Positions 43,388 through 52,617 of a stretch of DNA of 64,000 nucleotides are shown here, piece by piece. The first letter of the stretch is position 1; the number at the start of each line of letters is the position of its first letter. The DNA is taken from assembly GCF_001544455.2 (NCBI RefSeq), contig NZ_FCOC02000006.1:186001-250000 (forward strand). The letters run 5' to 3'. A model generated the notes under the pieces. The model was not told the origin of the DNA. It searched no databases and saw only the letters and a program-made list of their open reading frames with translations. A program made the translations under genes and the position numbers. Source of the stretch: Caballeronia sordidicola (GTDB lineage Bacteria > Pseudomonadota > Gammaproteobacteria > Burkholderiales > Burkholderiaceae).

Positions 43388-45040
43388 ATGTCCATCACGC
43401 GCCATACCGATTCAGTAACGAGTCTTTCCGAGGTTCGTCCAGCGGCAGCAGATCACTTGAATAGTCAGCCGGGCGCGGCGCCAAAGGCAGGGTTAGCCGA
43501 TCTCCCACCGTTGACGGCGCGCGGGCGACGATTCGTTCTGGTTACTGCATCGGCCGCGTGTTCGCTTACCGTGCTGGACGCCAACGTGGTCGCCGTGTCC
43601 TTGCCAGCCATAGCAAGGTCGTTTCACGCTACGTTTGCCGATGTCGAATGGGTGGTGAGCGCCTACATGGTGGCGTTTGCGTCTTGTCTGCTGGCGGCGG
43701 GTGGCTTGGCCGACCGCATTGGACGGAAGAAAACGTTGATGCTCGGTCTGGCCGTGTTCTCGCTCGCATCGCTCGGATGCGGACTGGCGCCGTCGATGTT
43801 CATTCTCAATGTCGCGCGTGCAGCGAAAGGGTTCGGGGCGGCGATGTTCCTGACATCGGCGCTGGCGGTCATCGCGCATACGTTTCATGAAGGACAGGAG
43901 CGTGCCAGAGCCTGGGCGGTCTGGGGCACATGCATGGGACTTGCAACGACTGCGGCGCCACTTATAGGCGGCGCGATTACGCAGTGGATCGGCTGGCGCT
44001 GGATTTTTCTTTTGAACTTGCCTGTGTGTGCGGTCCTGGCTGTCTGTGTCAAAACCGGCATTCGCGATTCGTTCAACCCGAATGCCGGTGCGGTCGATGT
44101 GCTGGGCAGCGTGCTGTTTGGCGCAGGGCTTTCGCTGGGGATCTGGGGGCTCATTGGTGCGCCAGGCGACGGCTGGGAAAGCATGCCCACGGTTTTGAGG
44201 TTTGCCGGCTGCGTGTTGTTGCTGGCTGGATTCGTCCAGGTCGAGCGGCTCAAGCAGCACCCAATGATCGACCTGGCGCTCTTTCGGCAACCGCGGTTCG
44301 TCGCCGCTGTGCTTGCCATGTTCGGCTATGCGGCTTGCGCTCAAGTCATGATGACTTTTCTGCCGCTCTACCTGCAAAACGCATTTGGTCTGTCCTCGAT
44401 CGCCGCAGGTCTGGGTATGCTGCCGTTTGCGATTGCGATGATCGTGGGACCTCATGCAGGTTCCGCGCTCGGCACACGAATCCGCAGTCATTCGGTATTG
44501 ACGACCGGGTTGTTGCTGATCGGAGCGGGGAATCTGGCCACCGCATTCGTTGCAGGCGATGCGCGCTACCTGCTTGTCGCGATCGGAATGCTGCTGACAG
44601 GTTTAGGCGCGGGCATTCTCAACGGCGACACTCAGAAGGCGATCATGGCGTGCGTGCCGACCAATCGGACCGGCATGGCTTCCGGCATCAGCACCACGAC
44701 CCGGTTCACCGCGATTGTCACATCGGTCGGAGTGCTTGGAGCGGTGCTTGCCGCGCGGACGCGCGTTGGCCTTGATTCGAGCGCCGCGGCCATAAGTGGA
44801 TCTGGCGTGCGGCTCGGCGCTGACTTCCTTTCGAGCGTGCTCGCGGGGGATGTCGTGCAAGCGACTGCTCATCTTCCGCCTGAAGCGAGAATGGCGATTG
44901 AACATGCGGCCCGGGTAAGTTTCGCCGGGGGTTTTGCATCGGCATTGTGTGTGGCGGGCGTGCTCGCAATGGTGATTGCCGCGGGCGTCTGGATACTGTC
45001 GAGCCGGCGCGAGGGACCGGACGCACGGCGTACTGGTTAA
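43388..45040 (+). CDS. MFS multidrug exporter, DHA2 (EmrB/QacA) family
   Basis: A 550-residue drug:H+ antiporter with 14 predicted helices. Family motifs: LDANVVAVSLPAIARSF in helix 1, the loop 2-3 motif GGLADRIGRKKT, RAAKGFGAAMFLTSALAVIA, and GTCMGLATTAAPLIGG (motif C). The cytosolic N-terminal tail before helix 1 is about 50 residues long. It would expel hydrophobic toxic compounds across the inner membrane. No EmrA-like adaptor adjoins it. Likely controlled by the divergent LysR regulator. Confidence 0.92.
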   Translation: MSITRHTDSVTSLSEVRPAAADHLNSQPGAAPKAGLADLPPLTARGRRFVLVTASAACSLTVLDANVVAVSLPAIARSFHATFADVEWVVSAYMVAFASCLLAAGGLADRIGRKKTLMLGLAVFSLASLGCGLAPSMFILNVARAAKGFGAAMFLTSALAVIAHTFHEGQERARAWAVWGTCMGLATTAAPLIGGAITQWIGWRWIFLLNLPVCAVLAVCVKTGIRDSFNPNAGAVDVLGSVLFGAGLSLGIWGLIGAPGDGWESMPTVLRFAGCVLLLAGFVQVERLKQHPMIDLALFRQPRFVAAVLAMFGYAACAQVMMTFLPLYLQNAFGLSSIAAGLGMLPFAIAMIVGPHAGSALGTRIRSHSVLTTGLLLIGAGNLATAFVAGDARYLLVAIGMLLTGLGAGILNGDTQKAIMACVPTNRTGMASGISTTTRFTAIVTSVGVLGAVLAARTRVGLDSSAAAISGSGVRLGADFLSSVLAGDVVQATAHLPPEARMAIEHAARVSFAGGFASALCVAGVLAMVIAAGVWILSSRREGPDARRTG

Positions 45041-45137
45041 TACCGCACCTTCCGCTTCCGGTGTCCAATAGGGCGATAAGCAAAGGCAACCCGCGCAGCG
45101 ATGCCTTGTTCAGAAGAAAGCGAGTTTCATTCGCTCG

Positions 45138-45911
45138 CTACTTGGTCGTATAACCGCCGTTGATCAGGATGGTTTGCCCCGTGATCCACCACCCGTCGCT
45201 CACCAGATGACGGATGAAGGGCACCACATCTTCAATGTCGGTCAAACCCGTTTTAGAGAAGGGCGAGAGTGCGGCGGCGCTCCTGTGATAAGCCACGGCG
45301 TCCGCGCCCTCGGCAGGATAGAAGAACGGCGTGTCCATGGGGCCTGGCCCGACAGCCGTCACGGAGATGCCCCGCGCGCCGAATTCCTTTGCCGCCGCGC
45401 GCGTGAAATGCTCGACCGGCGCTTTGGTGCCGGCATAAGCGGCATAAAACGGTGTGAATGCGCCAAGCAGCGACGTGACCAGCGTGACGATCTTGCCATT
45501 GTCGTTCACGTGCTTGCCCGCTTCTCTGAGAAAGAAGAACGCAGACTTGGAATTCACCGCTGTCATTTCATCGTATTCGGCCTCGGAGATGTCGACTAAC
45601 GACTTCTTGAGCACCTTGCCTACCGTATTGATCGCGATATCGGGGCGGCCCACGGCAGCGGCGACATCCGAGAACAGCTTCTCGACCGCGCCGGCCGAAG
45701 TCAGGTCGGCCTGGAAAGCGACCGCCGTGGCGCCTGCCGACTTGATCGCGGAAAGTGTCTCTTCCGCAGCGGCCTTCGACCCGGCGCTGTTGTAGTGGAT
45801 TGCCACCGCCTTCGCGCCCTGCGCGGCGAGGTCCCGTGCAATCAGGCCACCGAGATTTTTCGCTCCGCCTGCGATGACGACGGTCTTGCCCTTGATGCTG
45901 TGGTTTGCCAT
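45138..45911 (-). CDS. SDR-family oxidoreductase
   Basis: A 257-residue SDR. The cofactor loop is AGGAKNLGG, where classical SDRs have TGxxxGIG, so the first Gly-rich turn is variant. The N-A-G position reads INTVGKVLKKS, and the Ser motif VTSLLGAFT and YAGTKAPVEHF (Tyr, Lys) follow. It ends SDGWWITGQTILINGGY. Variant motifs suggest a divergent subgroup. It is divergent from a LysR gene across 220 bp containing a 23-bp palindrome. Confidence 0.88.
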   Translation of the reverse strand: MANHSIKGKTVVIAGGAKNLGGLIARDLAAQGAKAVAIHYNSAGSKAAAEETLSAIKSAGATAVAFQADLTSAGAVEKLFSDVAAAVGRPDIAINTVGKVLKKSLVDISEAEYDEMTAVNSKSAFFFLREAGKHVNDNGKIVTLVTSLLGAFTPFYAAYAGTKAPVEHFTRAAAKEFGARGISVTAVGPGPMDTPFFYPAEGADAVAYHRSAAALSPFSKTGLTDIEDVVPFIRHLVSDGWWITGQTILINGGYTTK

Positions 45912-45996
45912 GGTTCATCCCCAGTGCCGAAGCCGCCCTATGCGGCTTCTCATCTGGCTGGATGATATATTCCAGAAAAATCATTTAAATCTACTG

Positions 45997-46019
45997 TTTC
46001 TGACATCACTGGTCAGAAA
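45997..46019. promoter_or_regulatory. 23-bp palindromic operator candidate between SDR and LysR
   Basis: TTTCTGAC (45997-46004) and GTCAGAAA (46012-46019) are exact inverted repeats with a 7-bp spacer. Another CAGAAA half-site occurs at 45973-45978. They lie in the gap of the divergent SDR and LysR genes, which is where a LysR protein would bind. Confidence 0.6.
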
Positions 46020-46131
46020 AGTCGAACAGTGCAACGCGCATATCCGGACATGACGATAAGCAACGGCGGCAGCGCATGCTTACCTGATCCATACACAATC
46101 GAGCCGCGCGCTCGCGAAGCCAGGAGCACAT

Positions 46132-47052
46132 GTGGATCGCATTGACCTGTTTCGCGTCTTTGCCCGCGTGGTCGAATGCGCGAATTTCACGCGCGCGGCG
46201 GACACGCTGGGTTTGCCCCGCTCATCGGTTTCCGCAGCGATCCAGGAACTGGAAGGACGGATTGGCGCGCGGCTGCTGCATCGGACAACTCGCAAGGTAT
46301 CGCCGACACAGGACGGCGCGGCACTCTACGAACGCTGCCTGCGCCTGATCGCCGATGTCGAGGAGACCGAGAACCTTTTCCGGCCGACATCCGTGGGACC
46401 GAGCGGCACGGTGCGCATCGACGTGCCGGGCCGCATAGGACGGCTGATCGTCGCTCCCGCGTTACCGGCATTCCTTGCTTCCTATCCGAAAATCGATATT
46501 GCGCTCAGCCTTGCTGATCGCACGATCGACCTTGTTGAAGAAGGCGTGGACTGCGTGCTGCGCGTGGGCAAGCCGCATGATTCCGGCTTGATCGCGCGTC
46601 CCATTGGCGATCTGCCACTGATCAATGTCGCAAGCCCTCTTTATGTGTCACTTCACGGGACGCCTCGCACGCCCGGCGACATGGCAACCCATCAGGTTGT
46701 TCAGTATGCCTCACCATCGAGCGGACGTGCTGCACCATGGGAATGGCTCGAGGGCGACAGCGTCAGGACGCTGGCAACGCAAGGGCGCGTGACCGTCAAC
46801 AGCGCGGAAGCATATATCGCATGTTGTCTTGCGGGGCTAGGCCTGATCCAGATTCCGGCCTATGACGTGCAGCAGCATCTGAGTGCGGGCGAACTGATCG
46901 AGGTGATGCCGGAATACCGGGCTGCGCCAATGCCGATGAATCTGCTCTATCCGCATCGGCAACATCTTTCGCGCAGGGTTCAGGTGTTCGCCGACTGGCT
47001 CGATACGTTGTTGAAAGCTCGACTCGTTTGCGATCCGGCAGGACGAAAGTGA
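46132..47052 (+). CDS. LysR-family regulator (GTG start)
   Basis: A 306-residue LysR regulator. Helix-turn-helix about 1-60 (DRIDLFRVFARVVECANFTRAADTL..., SSVSAAIQELEGRIGARLLHRTTRK in pieces) and effector domain about 88-300. AGGAG is placed correctly for the GTG at 46132; an ATG 2 bp before is out of frame. It belongs to the CrgA/DmlR-like group and most likely regulates the divergent SDR gene. Confidence 0.93.
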   Translation: MDRIDLFRVFARVVECANFTRAADTLGLPRSSVSAAIQELEGRIGARLLHRTTRKVSPTQDGAALYERCLRLIADVEETENLFRPTSVGPSGTVRIDVPGRIGRLIVAPALPAFLASYPKIDIALSLADRTIDLVEEGVDCVLRVGKPHDSGLIARPIGDLPLINVASPLYVSLHGTPRTPGDMATHQVVQYASPSSGRAAPWEWLEGDSVRTLATQGRVTVNSAEAYIACCLAGLGLIQIPAYDVQQHLSAGELIEVMPEYRAAPMPMNLLYPHRQHLSRRVQVFADWLDTLLKARLVCDPAGRK

Positions 47053-47122
47053 CATTGCCGATCAGCGCTTACGTGCTTGAATACGTTTCCGGTATTTTTG
47101 CAATGCTCAACCGCGAAGTACG

Positions 47123-48040
47123 TCACCTCATGCTCGCATTGAGCGCGGGGACGTCGGAAAACGCCTGTGCAATGAAGTCCATGAACACGATCGCGCGTCT
47201 TGGCAAAAGACGGTTGGCGACGTACAGGATCTGAATGGGCACCGGCGGCGCTTCGTAGCCGCTTAACAGGAGTTGCAGTTCGCCGCTTTCCAGGCCTGCT
47301 TCGAACAGCCATCTTGGCCCGTACGCAATGCCGACGCCGCTGATCACCGCTTCCTGAATGGCCTGCGGCGAATTGATTCGAAGCCGCCCCGACACGTGTA
47401 TTTCGGAATCGCGGAAACGCCACGTACCGCCCGACGACAGCAGCGTGTAGACAATGCACTCATGCGCGCGCAGGTCGTCCGGCTCGCGCGGCGCGCCGTG
47501 ACGGGCCACGTAAGCAGCGCTTGCAACGCATACGCGCTCGAACAGGCCGACGCGGCGTGCCTTGAGGGCGCTGTCCTCGAGATGACCGATGCGGATAGCC
47601 AGTTCGGCGCCTTCGTCGACCAGGTTCACGTATCGGTCGCTGATCTGGAGATCGAGCGCCAGGCGAGGGTAGCGGGCGAGGAAGGCCGGCACCTGTGGCA
47701 TCACGAACGCGTGAGCCAGCGAGGTCGGACAGGCAACGCGCAACCACCCCGTAGGCTCCGCTTCGTCGCGCAGGGACGACTCCGATTCCGCGACGGCGTC
47801 GAGTATTCGTCGGACCTCCGCGTAGTAACGCTCGCCTTCGGGCGTCAGCGCGAGCCGGCGCGTTGTCCGCAGCAGCAGCCTGCTCTGAAGATGCTCCTCG
47901 AGCGCCGCCACATACCGGCTTACGTTGGGCTGCCCCAGGCCCAGATCGCGTGCGGCTGCGGAAAAGCTGCCGGTCTCCACTGCCCGGGCAAAGCAGGTCA
48001 TCAACAGAAAACGATCCAAGCGCAGGCTCCCATGATCCAT
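47123..48040 (-). CDS. LysR-family regulator, divergent from an SDR
   Basis: A 305-residue LysR regulator. Helix-turn-helix about 6-65 (RFLLMTCFARAVETGSFSAAA..., LGLGQPNVSRYVAALEEHLQSRLLLRTTRR in pieces), effector domain about 95-295. It is convergent with the preceding LysR gene (70 bp between stops) and divergent from the SDR at 48165. This gives two back-to-back LysR/SDR modules. Confidence 0.93.
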   Translation of the reverse strand: MDHGSLRLDRFLLMTCFARAVETGSFSAAARDLGLGQPNVSRYVAALEEHLQSRLLLRTTRRLALTPEGERYYAEVRRILDAVAESESSLRDEAEPTGWLRVACPTSLAHAFVMPQVPAFLARYPRLALDLQISDRYVNLVDEGAELAIRIGHLEDSALKARRVGLFERVCVASAAYVARHGAPREPDDLRAHECIVYTLLSSGGTWRFRDSEIHVSGRLRINSPQAIQEAVISGVGIAYGPRWLFEAGLESGELQLLLSGYEAPPVPIQILYVANRLLPRRAIVFMDFIAQAFSDVPALNASMR

Positions 48041-48164
48041 GCAATCAAAGCATGAATCATATGCAAATTCCCGGTCTTATCAAGACAAATGGGTAAGTTC
48101 ATGCTTCGCACTGGTCGGCAGCGGGTTCCGCTGCTGGTGACATTCATCAATCAGGAGCGTCCTC

Positions 48165-48917
48165 ATGTCCCGTCTGCAAGGCAAACGTACCCTCATCACC
48201 GGCGGCACTACCGGCATTGGCCTGGAAACCGCGAAACAATTCCTCGCCGAAGGCGCGCGTGTCGTTATCACCGGCAACAACCCCGACAGCATCGCCCGCG
48301 CGCGGACGGAACTGGGTTCCGATGTTCTCGCGGTACGAGCCGATTCGGCCGACGTCGCAGCACAGCGCCAACTCGCCGAAACGATCAAGACGCACTATGG
48401 CCAGCTCGACATCGCCTTTCTCAACGCCGGTGTGTCGGCGTGGGTGCCGATTGAAGAATGGACCGAGGAGATGTTCGACCGCTCCTTCGACATCAACGTC
48501 AAGGGGCCTTACTTCCTGATCCAGGCGCTGTTGCCAGTGTTCGCCAAGCCGGCATCGGTGGTGCTCAACACGTCGATCAACGCCCATGTTGGCGCGGCGC
48601 GCTCGTCGGTCTATGCCGCGACCAAGGCCGCGTTCCTGAGCATGTCGAAGACGCTGTCGGGCGAACTGCTCGAACGTGGCATCCGCGTCAACGCGGTCAG
48701 CCCCGGCCCGGTCGAAACGCTGCTGTACGACAAGCTGGGCATTCCCGACGCTTACCGCGAGCAGGTCAACAAGGACATCGCGGCGACCATTCCGTTCGGC
48801 CGCTTCGGCACGCCGGAAGAAGTCACCAAGGCCGTGCTGTACCTCGCCTCCGACGAATCCAGGTGGACGGTGGGCTCGGAAATCATCGTGGATGGCGGCC
48901 GCACGCTCAACGGCTGA
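48165..48917 (+). CDS. SDR-family oxidoreductase
   Basis: A 250-residue classical SDR. TGGTTGIG (12-19), the NAG motif in FLNAGVSAWVP, Ser in NTSINAHVG, YAATKAA (Tyr, Lys) and VSPGPVETLLY. C-terminus DESRWTVGSEIIVDGG. Overall it resembles the subgroup often induced by LysR/TetR regulators in response to reactive carbonyls, but the substrate is unknown. AGGAG precedes the ATG. The divergent LysR gene is 124 bp away. Confidence 0.9.
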   Translation: MSRLQGKRTLITGGTTGIGLETAKQFLAEGARVVITGNNPDSIARARTELGSDVLAVRADSADVAAQRQLAETIKTHYGQLDIAFLNAGVSAWVPIEEWTEEMFDRSFDINVKGPYFLIQALLPVFAKPASVVLNTSINAHVGAARSSVYAATKAAFLSMSKTLSGELLERGIRVNAVSPGPVETLLYDKLGIPDAYREQVNKDIAATIPFGRFGTPEEVTKAVLYLASDESRWTVGSEIIVDGGRTLNG

Positions 48918-49212
48918 TAAATACGCGGGGAAAGAGGCGTCCACCTTTCCTGATCGGATGGCCGGCGGTTCACACGGGTTACGCACCTGCCTGAACTGAC
49001 CGGCCTTTGGCGTGGGGACTTCCACATGTCCGCGGGTGTGGTAAAGGGCGCGAGCAGCAGATATCTGTCATCGATACGTCATTTAATTCGCGCCGTCCGC
49101 GCGCTACCATCCGGAGCATGCACCTGGGGGCGGATGGCCACCGTGCCGGCTGGGTCGTGCGCACCGGTATCCGCCTCGCCTTCATCCCGATCACGACAAA
49201 AAAGGAAACGGC

Positions 49213-50964
49213 ATGACAAAAAAGGACGCCCCGTCTGTTGAATCCCGCCAAGCGGCCGAGACAGAGAAAACGCCGCTCGCGCCCAATCCCGGCCGCCGCA
49301 CGTTTCTCGGCGGGGTTGCGGCGCTTGCCGTGGGTGGCGGACTCGCCGGCTGCGCCGCGCCCGATGGTGCAGGCGAGGGCCGCGTCGCGCGCAGCCTCGC
49401 TGGCGCCGAACTCGACGCCGCGCTGCGCGAGAACGTGAAGACCATTGTCGTGATCTATTCAGAAAACCGCAGCTTCAACAACCTGTTCGGGGATTTTCCC
49501 GGCGTCGAAAAGCCGCTTTCCTCGCTCAAGCCCGCCGACTACCTGCAGCGCGACCGTGATGGCGAGACCGTATTGCCGTCTCTGCCGCCTGTGCCGGGCG
49601 GATGGCTGCTCAAGGACCAGGTCGCCGATGGCGTCAGCTACCGCGCCGGGCAGCAGTATCAGGCGAATCTGCCCAATGCGCCGTTCGCGCTCAAGGGACC
49701 TGCCGGCGAAAACCTGCCGCTTTCGCTCGTCACGCACGACCTGTGGCATGTGTTCTATCAGAACCAGATGCAGATCAATGGCGGCCGCAACGACATGTTT
49801 GTCGCCTGGGCCGATTCCGCCGGCTTCACAATGGGCCACTACGCGAACGCGAGCTACGACCTGCGCATGTGGGACCTCGCAAGCGAATACGTGTTGTGCG
49901 ACAACTTCTTCCAGGGCGCGTTCGGCGGGTCGTTTCTGAATCACCAGTATCTCGCCGCCGCCACGCCGCCGCGCTATGCAAACCCGCGCGAGAGCATCGC
50001 GAAGTTCCAGATTGCGGAGACTGTGAGCGGCCGCCCGGACGACCCCAACCTGAAACCGCTGACGGCTACGCCGGCAAGCGCGATGAACGGCACCCCGAAG
50101 TTCGGCCCGAGCGCACTCACGCCGCCCGAGACACTCGGCGACGGCACGACGCTGAGCTACGCCGTCAACACCATGTTGCCGCCATACGCACCGACGCCGC
50201 TTACGCCGGGTCCGGATGGTGTGGTGGATCTCCGGCTCGATGCGAACGCCATGGCGGTGCCGCCGCAAACCCACGATCACATTGGCGACAAGCTCGACAG
50301 GCGCGGCGTGCAATGGGCGTGGTACGCGGGCGCGTTCCAGGAGACGCTCGATCGTCACGGCGCGAATCTCACGAACGGCACGCCGGTGATACCGAACTTC
50401 CAGTATCACCATCAGCCGTTCAACTATTTCCGCAATCTCGGGCCGGGCACGGAGGCCCGCGCAAAACGTCTGCGCGACGGCGGCCTGGGCGACGACGAGA
50501 GCACGAACCGCTTTCTCGCCGATGCACGCGCCGGGCGTCTGCCCGCCGTCACCTTCTACAAGCCGCAGGGCAACCTGAACATGCATGCGGGTTATGCCGA
50601 TGTCGCCTCGGGCGACCGCCACATCGTGCATGCGGTGAAGGCGCTGCGCGCGAGTCCGCAGTGGAAGAACATGGTCGTGATCGTGACTGTCGACGAAAAC
50701 GGCGGCTGGTGGGATCACGTCGCGCCGCCGAAGGGTGATCGTTGGGGACCGGGCACGCGGGTGCCGGCGCTGGTCGTCTCGCCGTTCGCGAAGAAGGGTT
50801 ATGTGGACCACACGGTCTACGACACGGGCTCGATACTGCGCCTCGTCACGCGTGTGTTCGCGCTTGAGACGCTCGACGGCCTGAAACTGCGCGATGACGC
50901 GATGCGCGCGCGCGGCCAGACGCCAATGGGCGATCTCACGCATGCGCTGACATTCGGCGCGTAA
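49213..50964 (+). CDS. Phospholipase C/acid phosphatase (AcpA-like), Tat-exported
   Basis: A 583-residue phosphoesterase of the AcpA/PLC family. The N-terminus has a twin-arginine signal (GRRTFLGGVAALAVGGGLAGC), whose end also looks like a lipobox (LAGC), so it may be a Tat-exported lipoprotein. Metal/nucleophile region: VVIYSENRSFNNLFGDF; later active-site region VTVDENGGWWDHVAPP. The family hydrolyses phosphate monoesters or phospholipids outside the cytoplasm. It is convergent with a paralogue ending 43 bp away. Confidence 0.93.
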   Translation: MTKKDAPSVESRQAAETEKTPLAPNPGRRTFLGGVAALAVGGGLAGCAAPDGAGEGRVARSLAGAELDAALRENVKTIVVIYSENRSFNNLFGDFPGVEKPLSSLKPADYLQRDRDGETVLPSLPPVPGGWLLKDQVADGVSYRAGQQYQANLPNAPFALKGPAGENLPLSLVTHDLWHVFYQNQMQINGGRNDMFVAWADSAGFTMGHYANASYDLRMWDLASEYVLCDNFFQGAFGGSFLNHQYLAAATPPRYANPRESIAKFQIAETVSGRPDDPNLKPLTATPASAMNGTPKFGPSALTPPETLGDGTTLSYAVNTMLPPYAPTPLTPGPDGVVDLRLDANAMAVPPQTHDHIGDKLDRRGVQWAWYAGAFQETLDRHGANLTNGTPVIPNFQYHHQPFNYFRNLGPGTEARAKRLRDGGLGDDESTNRFLADARAGRLPAVTFYKPQGNLNMHAGYADVASGDRHIVHAVKALRASPQWKNMVVIVTVDENGGWWDHVAPPKGDRWGPGTRVPALVVSPFAKKGYVDHTVYDTGSILRLVTRVFALETLDGLKLRDDAMRARGQTPMGDLTHALTFGA

Positions 50965-51006
50965 AAAGAGCAGGGCGTCACGCCACGGCGCCTCCCGTGC
51001 TCTCGC

Positions 51007-52473
51007 CTAATGCCTGCCGCCGCGCCGGCTGCGCTGGCGCTGGATGTGCTGGCTCCATGCGGCCGAGCGGTCGCGGATGAAGTTCGTAAGATCGGCGCTC
51101 GAAGCCGGCAGCGGGTCCGGCTCGACGTCATAGTGGCCTTTCTCGTTGCGAACCGGCAACGCGGCGACACGGGCGGCCTGCAGACGGTCGAGCCGCGACG
51201 GCGTCGACGCATTCTGGTGATGCGGGCTCGATACCGGCACCGTCACGTTCGCAAGCGGATCGTCGTCGCGCAGCTTGGCGAGCGTGAGCACGTCGCCGAG
51301 CGACGGTGCGGCCGCGTCGCGTTTCGTCAGCGGTTTGGTGCTCCAGCGTTCGTGAATGGTCGCCAGCACCGACGTGTGATCGATGGTTTTGCCCTTTGGC
51401 GCGCGGAACACGGTGCCGGCCTCGATCAGTGGCGAGACGAGCACGGCCGGCACGCGTAGGCCGAAGCGCGTGAAGTCGAAGCCGTATTCGCCGACCGTGC
51501 CGTCTCCGGGCGGTGTTGCGTTCGACGGCGGCGCGACGTGATCGTAGTTGCCGCCATGTTCATCGTAGGTGATGACGAGCAGCGTCGAGCGCCAGGCGCG
51601 GCCGTTTCTCAACGCGTAATAGGTATCGTGAATAAGCTGTTCGCCGGCGGCCACGTCGTAGTTCGGATGCTGGCTGTTGCCGGTTGCATCCCAGCTCGGC
51701 TCGAGGAACGTGAACGCGGGCAGCTTCCCGCTCGCGGCAAGCGCCTGGAAATCGCGGAAGTGACCGAAGTGGGATTCGTCGGCGTGCTGCACGTCGGGAA
51801 AATCATGGCGCGTGAGCGGGTCGCGGTTGTAGCCGAAGATCGCCCAGTCGGCCTTCGCGTCACCGAGGTCCGACATGCGGCCGAAAATGCTGGGGCACGT
51901 AAAGATCTTGACGTGATCGTCGAGATGGCCCTGCGAGGTGCCTGCAAGCGCGAACGCGCGGTTTGGCATGGTCATCGTGGGCGCGGAGGCGAACCAAGCA
52001 TCGCAGACCGCGTAACCGCGCGCGAGCCCGGACAGCACCGGCAGCAGGTCAGGCGTGTACATGCCCATGATCTGCGACGGCGTGGTGCCGGGCAACGAAT
52101 CCTTGTAGTGCTTCGCGAGATCGGACGCGATCGCCGACTTGAAGTTGAGCACGAAACCGCGATTGTCCGGCACGGCGTCTGAAGCAGGGTCGTCGGTCGA
52201 GAATAGCTGGTAGTTCGTATTGTAGAAGCCTTCGCCGGGATCGGCGCCCGGCATCAGGTACGGATTCGGATCGCTCGCCTTGATGCCGTAGACCGCGATT
52301 TCGCGGCCCGTGTCGTCGGGGTTCGACTCGTTGCCCGTGAGGCCGTCGAACGGGTGGCCCAGCGGGGAGCGATTTCCCGTGTCGCTGTAGAGGAAACCGA
52401 GCATCTGATCGAAGGACCGGTTTTCCAGCATCAGATACACAATGTGGTCGATTTTTGCGAGCTTGTTCGCCAT
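51007..52473 (-). CDS. Phospholipase C-like phosphoesterase without signal peptide
   Basis: A 488-residue member of the same family as the gene at 49213. Active-site segments are [19 protein letters not shown] at the start and [16 protein letters not shown] later. From the chosen ATG (52473, AAGGAG 7 nt upstream) the catalytic domain begins within 10 residues, so there is no signal peptide. It could be cytoplasmic or leave by another route. An upstream in-frame ATG adds 32 residues without creating a clear Tat signal. The C-terminus has a basic tail (ending SRRGGRH). Confidence 0.9.
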   Translation of the reverse strand: MANKLAKIDHIVYLMLENRSFDQMLGFLYSDTGNRSPLGHPFDGLTGNESNPDDTGREIAVYGIKASDPNPYLMPGADPGEGFYNTNYQLFSTDDPASDAVPDNRGFVLNFKSAIASDLAKHYKDSLPGTTPSQIMGMYTPDLLPVLSGLARGYAVCDAWFASAPTMTMPNRAFALAGTSQGHLDDHVKIFTCPSIFGRMSDLGDAKADWAIFGYNRDPLTRHDFPDVQHADESHFGHFRDFQALAASGKLPAFTFLEPSWDATGNSQHPNYDVAAGEQLIHDTYYALRNGRAWRSTLLVITYDEHGGNYDHVAPPSNATPPGDGTVGEYGFDFTRFGLRVPAVLVSPLIEAGTVFRAPKGKTIDHTSVLATIHERWSTKPLTKRDAAAPSLGDVLTLAKLRDDDPLANVTVPVSSPHHQNASTPSRLDRLQAARVAALPVRNEKGHYDVEPDPLPASSADLTNFIRDRSAAWSQHIQRQRSRRGGRH

Positions 52474-52617
52474 GGCCGTCTCCTTTGCGAACTTCGCAAA
52501 GTACGGCGCTTGCGTGATCGTTGTGTGACCGGGGCCACGATATGTCGCCAACGCGTCGCCAACGCACACTGAGACTTTTTGATTGGAACGGCGGTTCGCC
52601 GAAAATGCCGCAATCGC

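Noticed and set aside
48918..49212. Small ORFs before the phospholipase gene (for example 49007-49216)
   Set aside because: No recognisable protein and no clear ribosome binding site; 295-bp gap read as regulatory.
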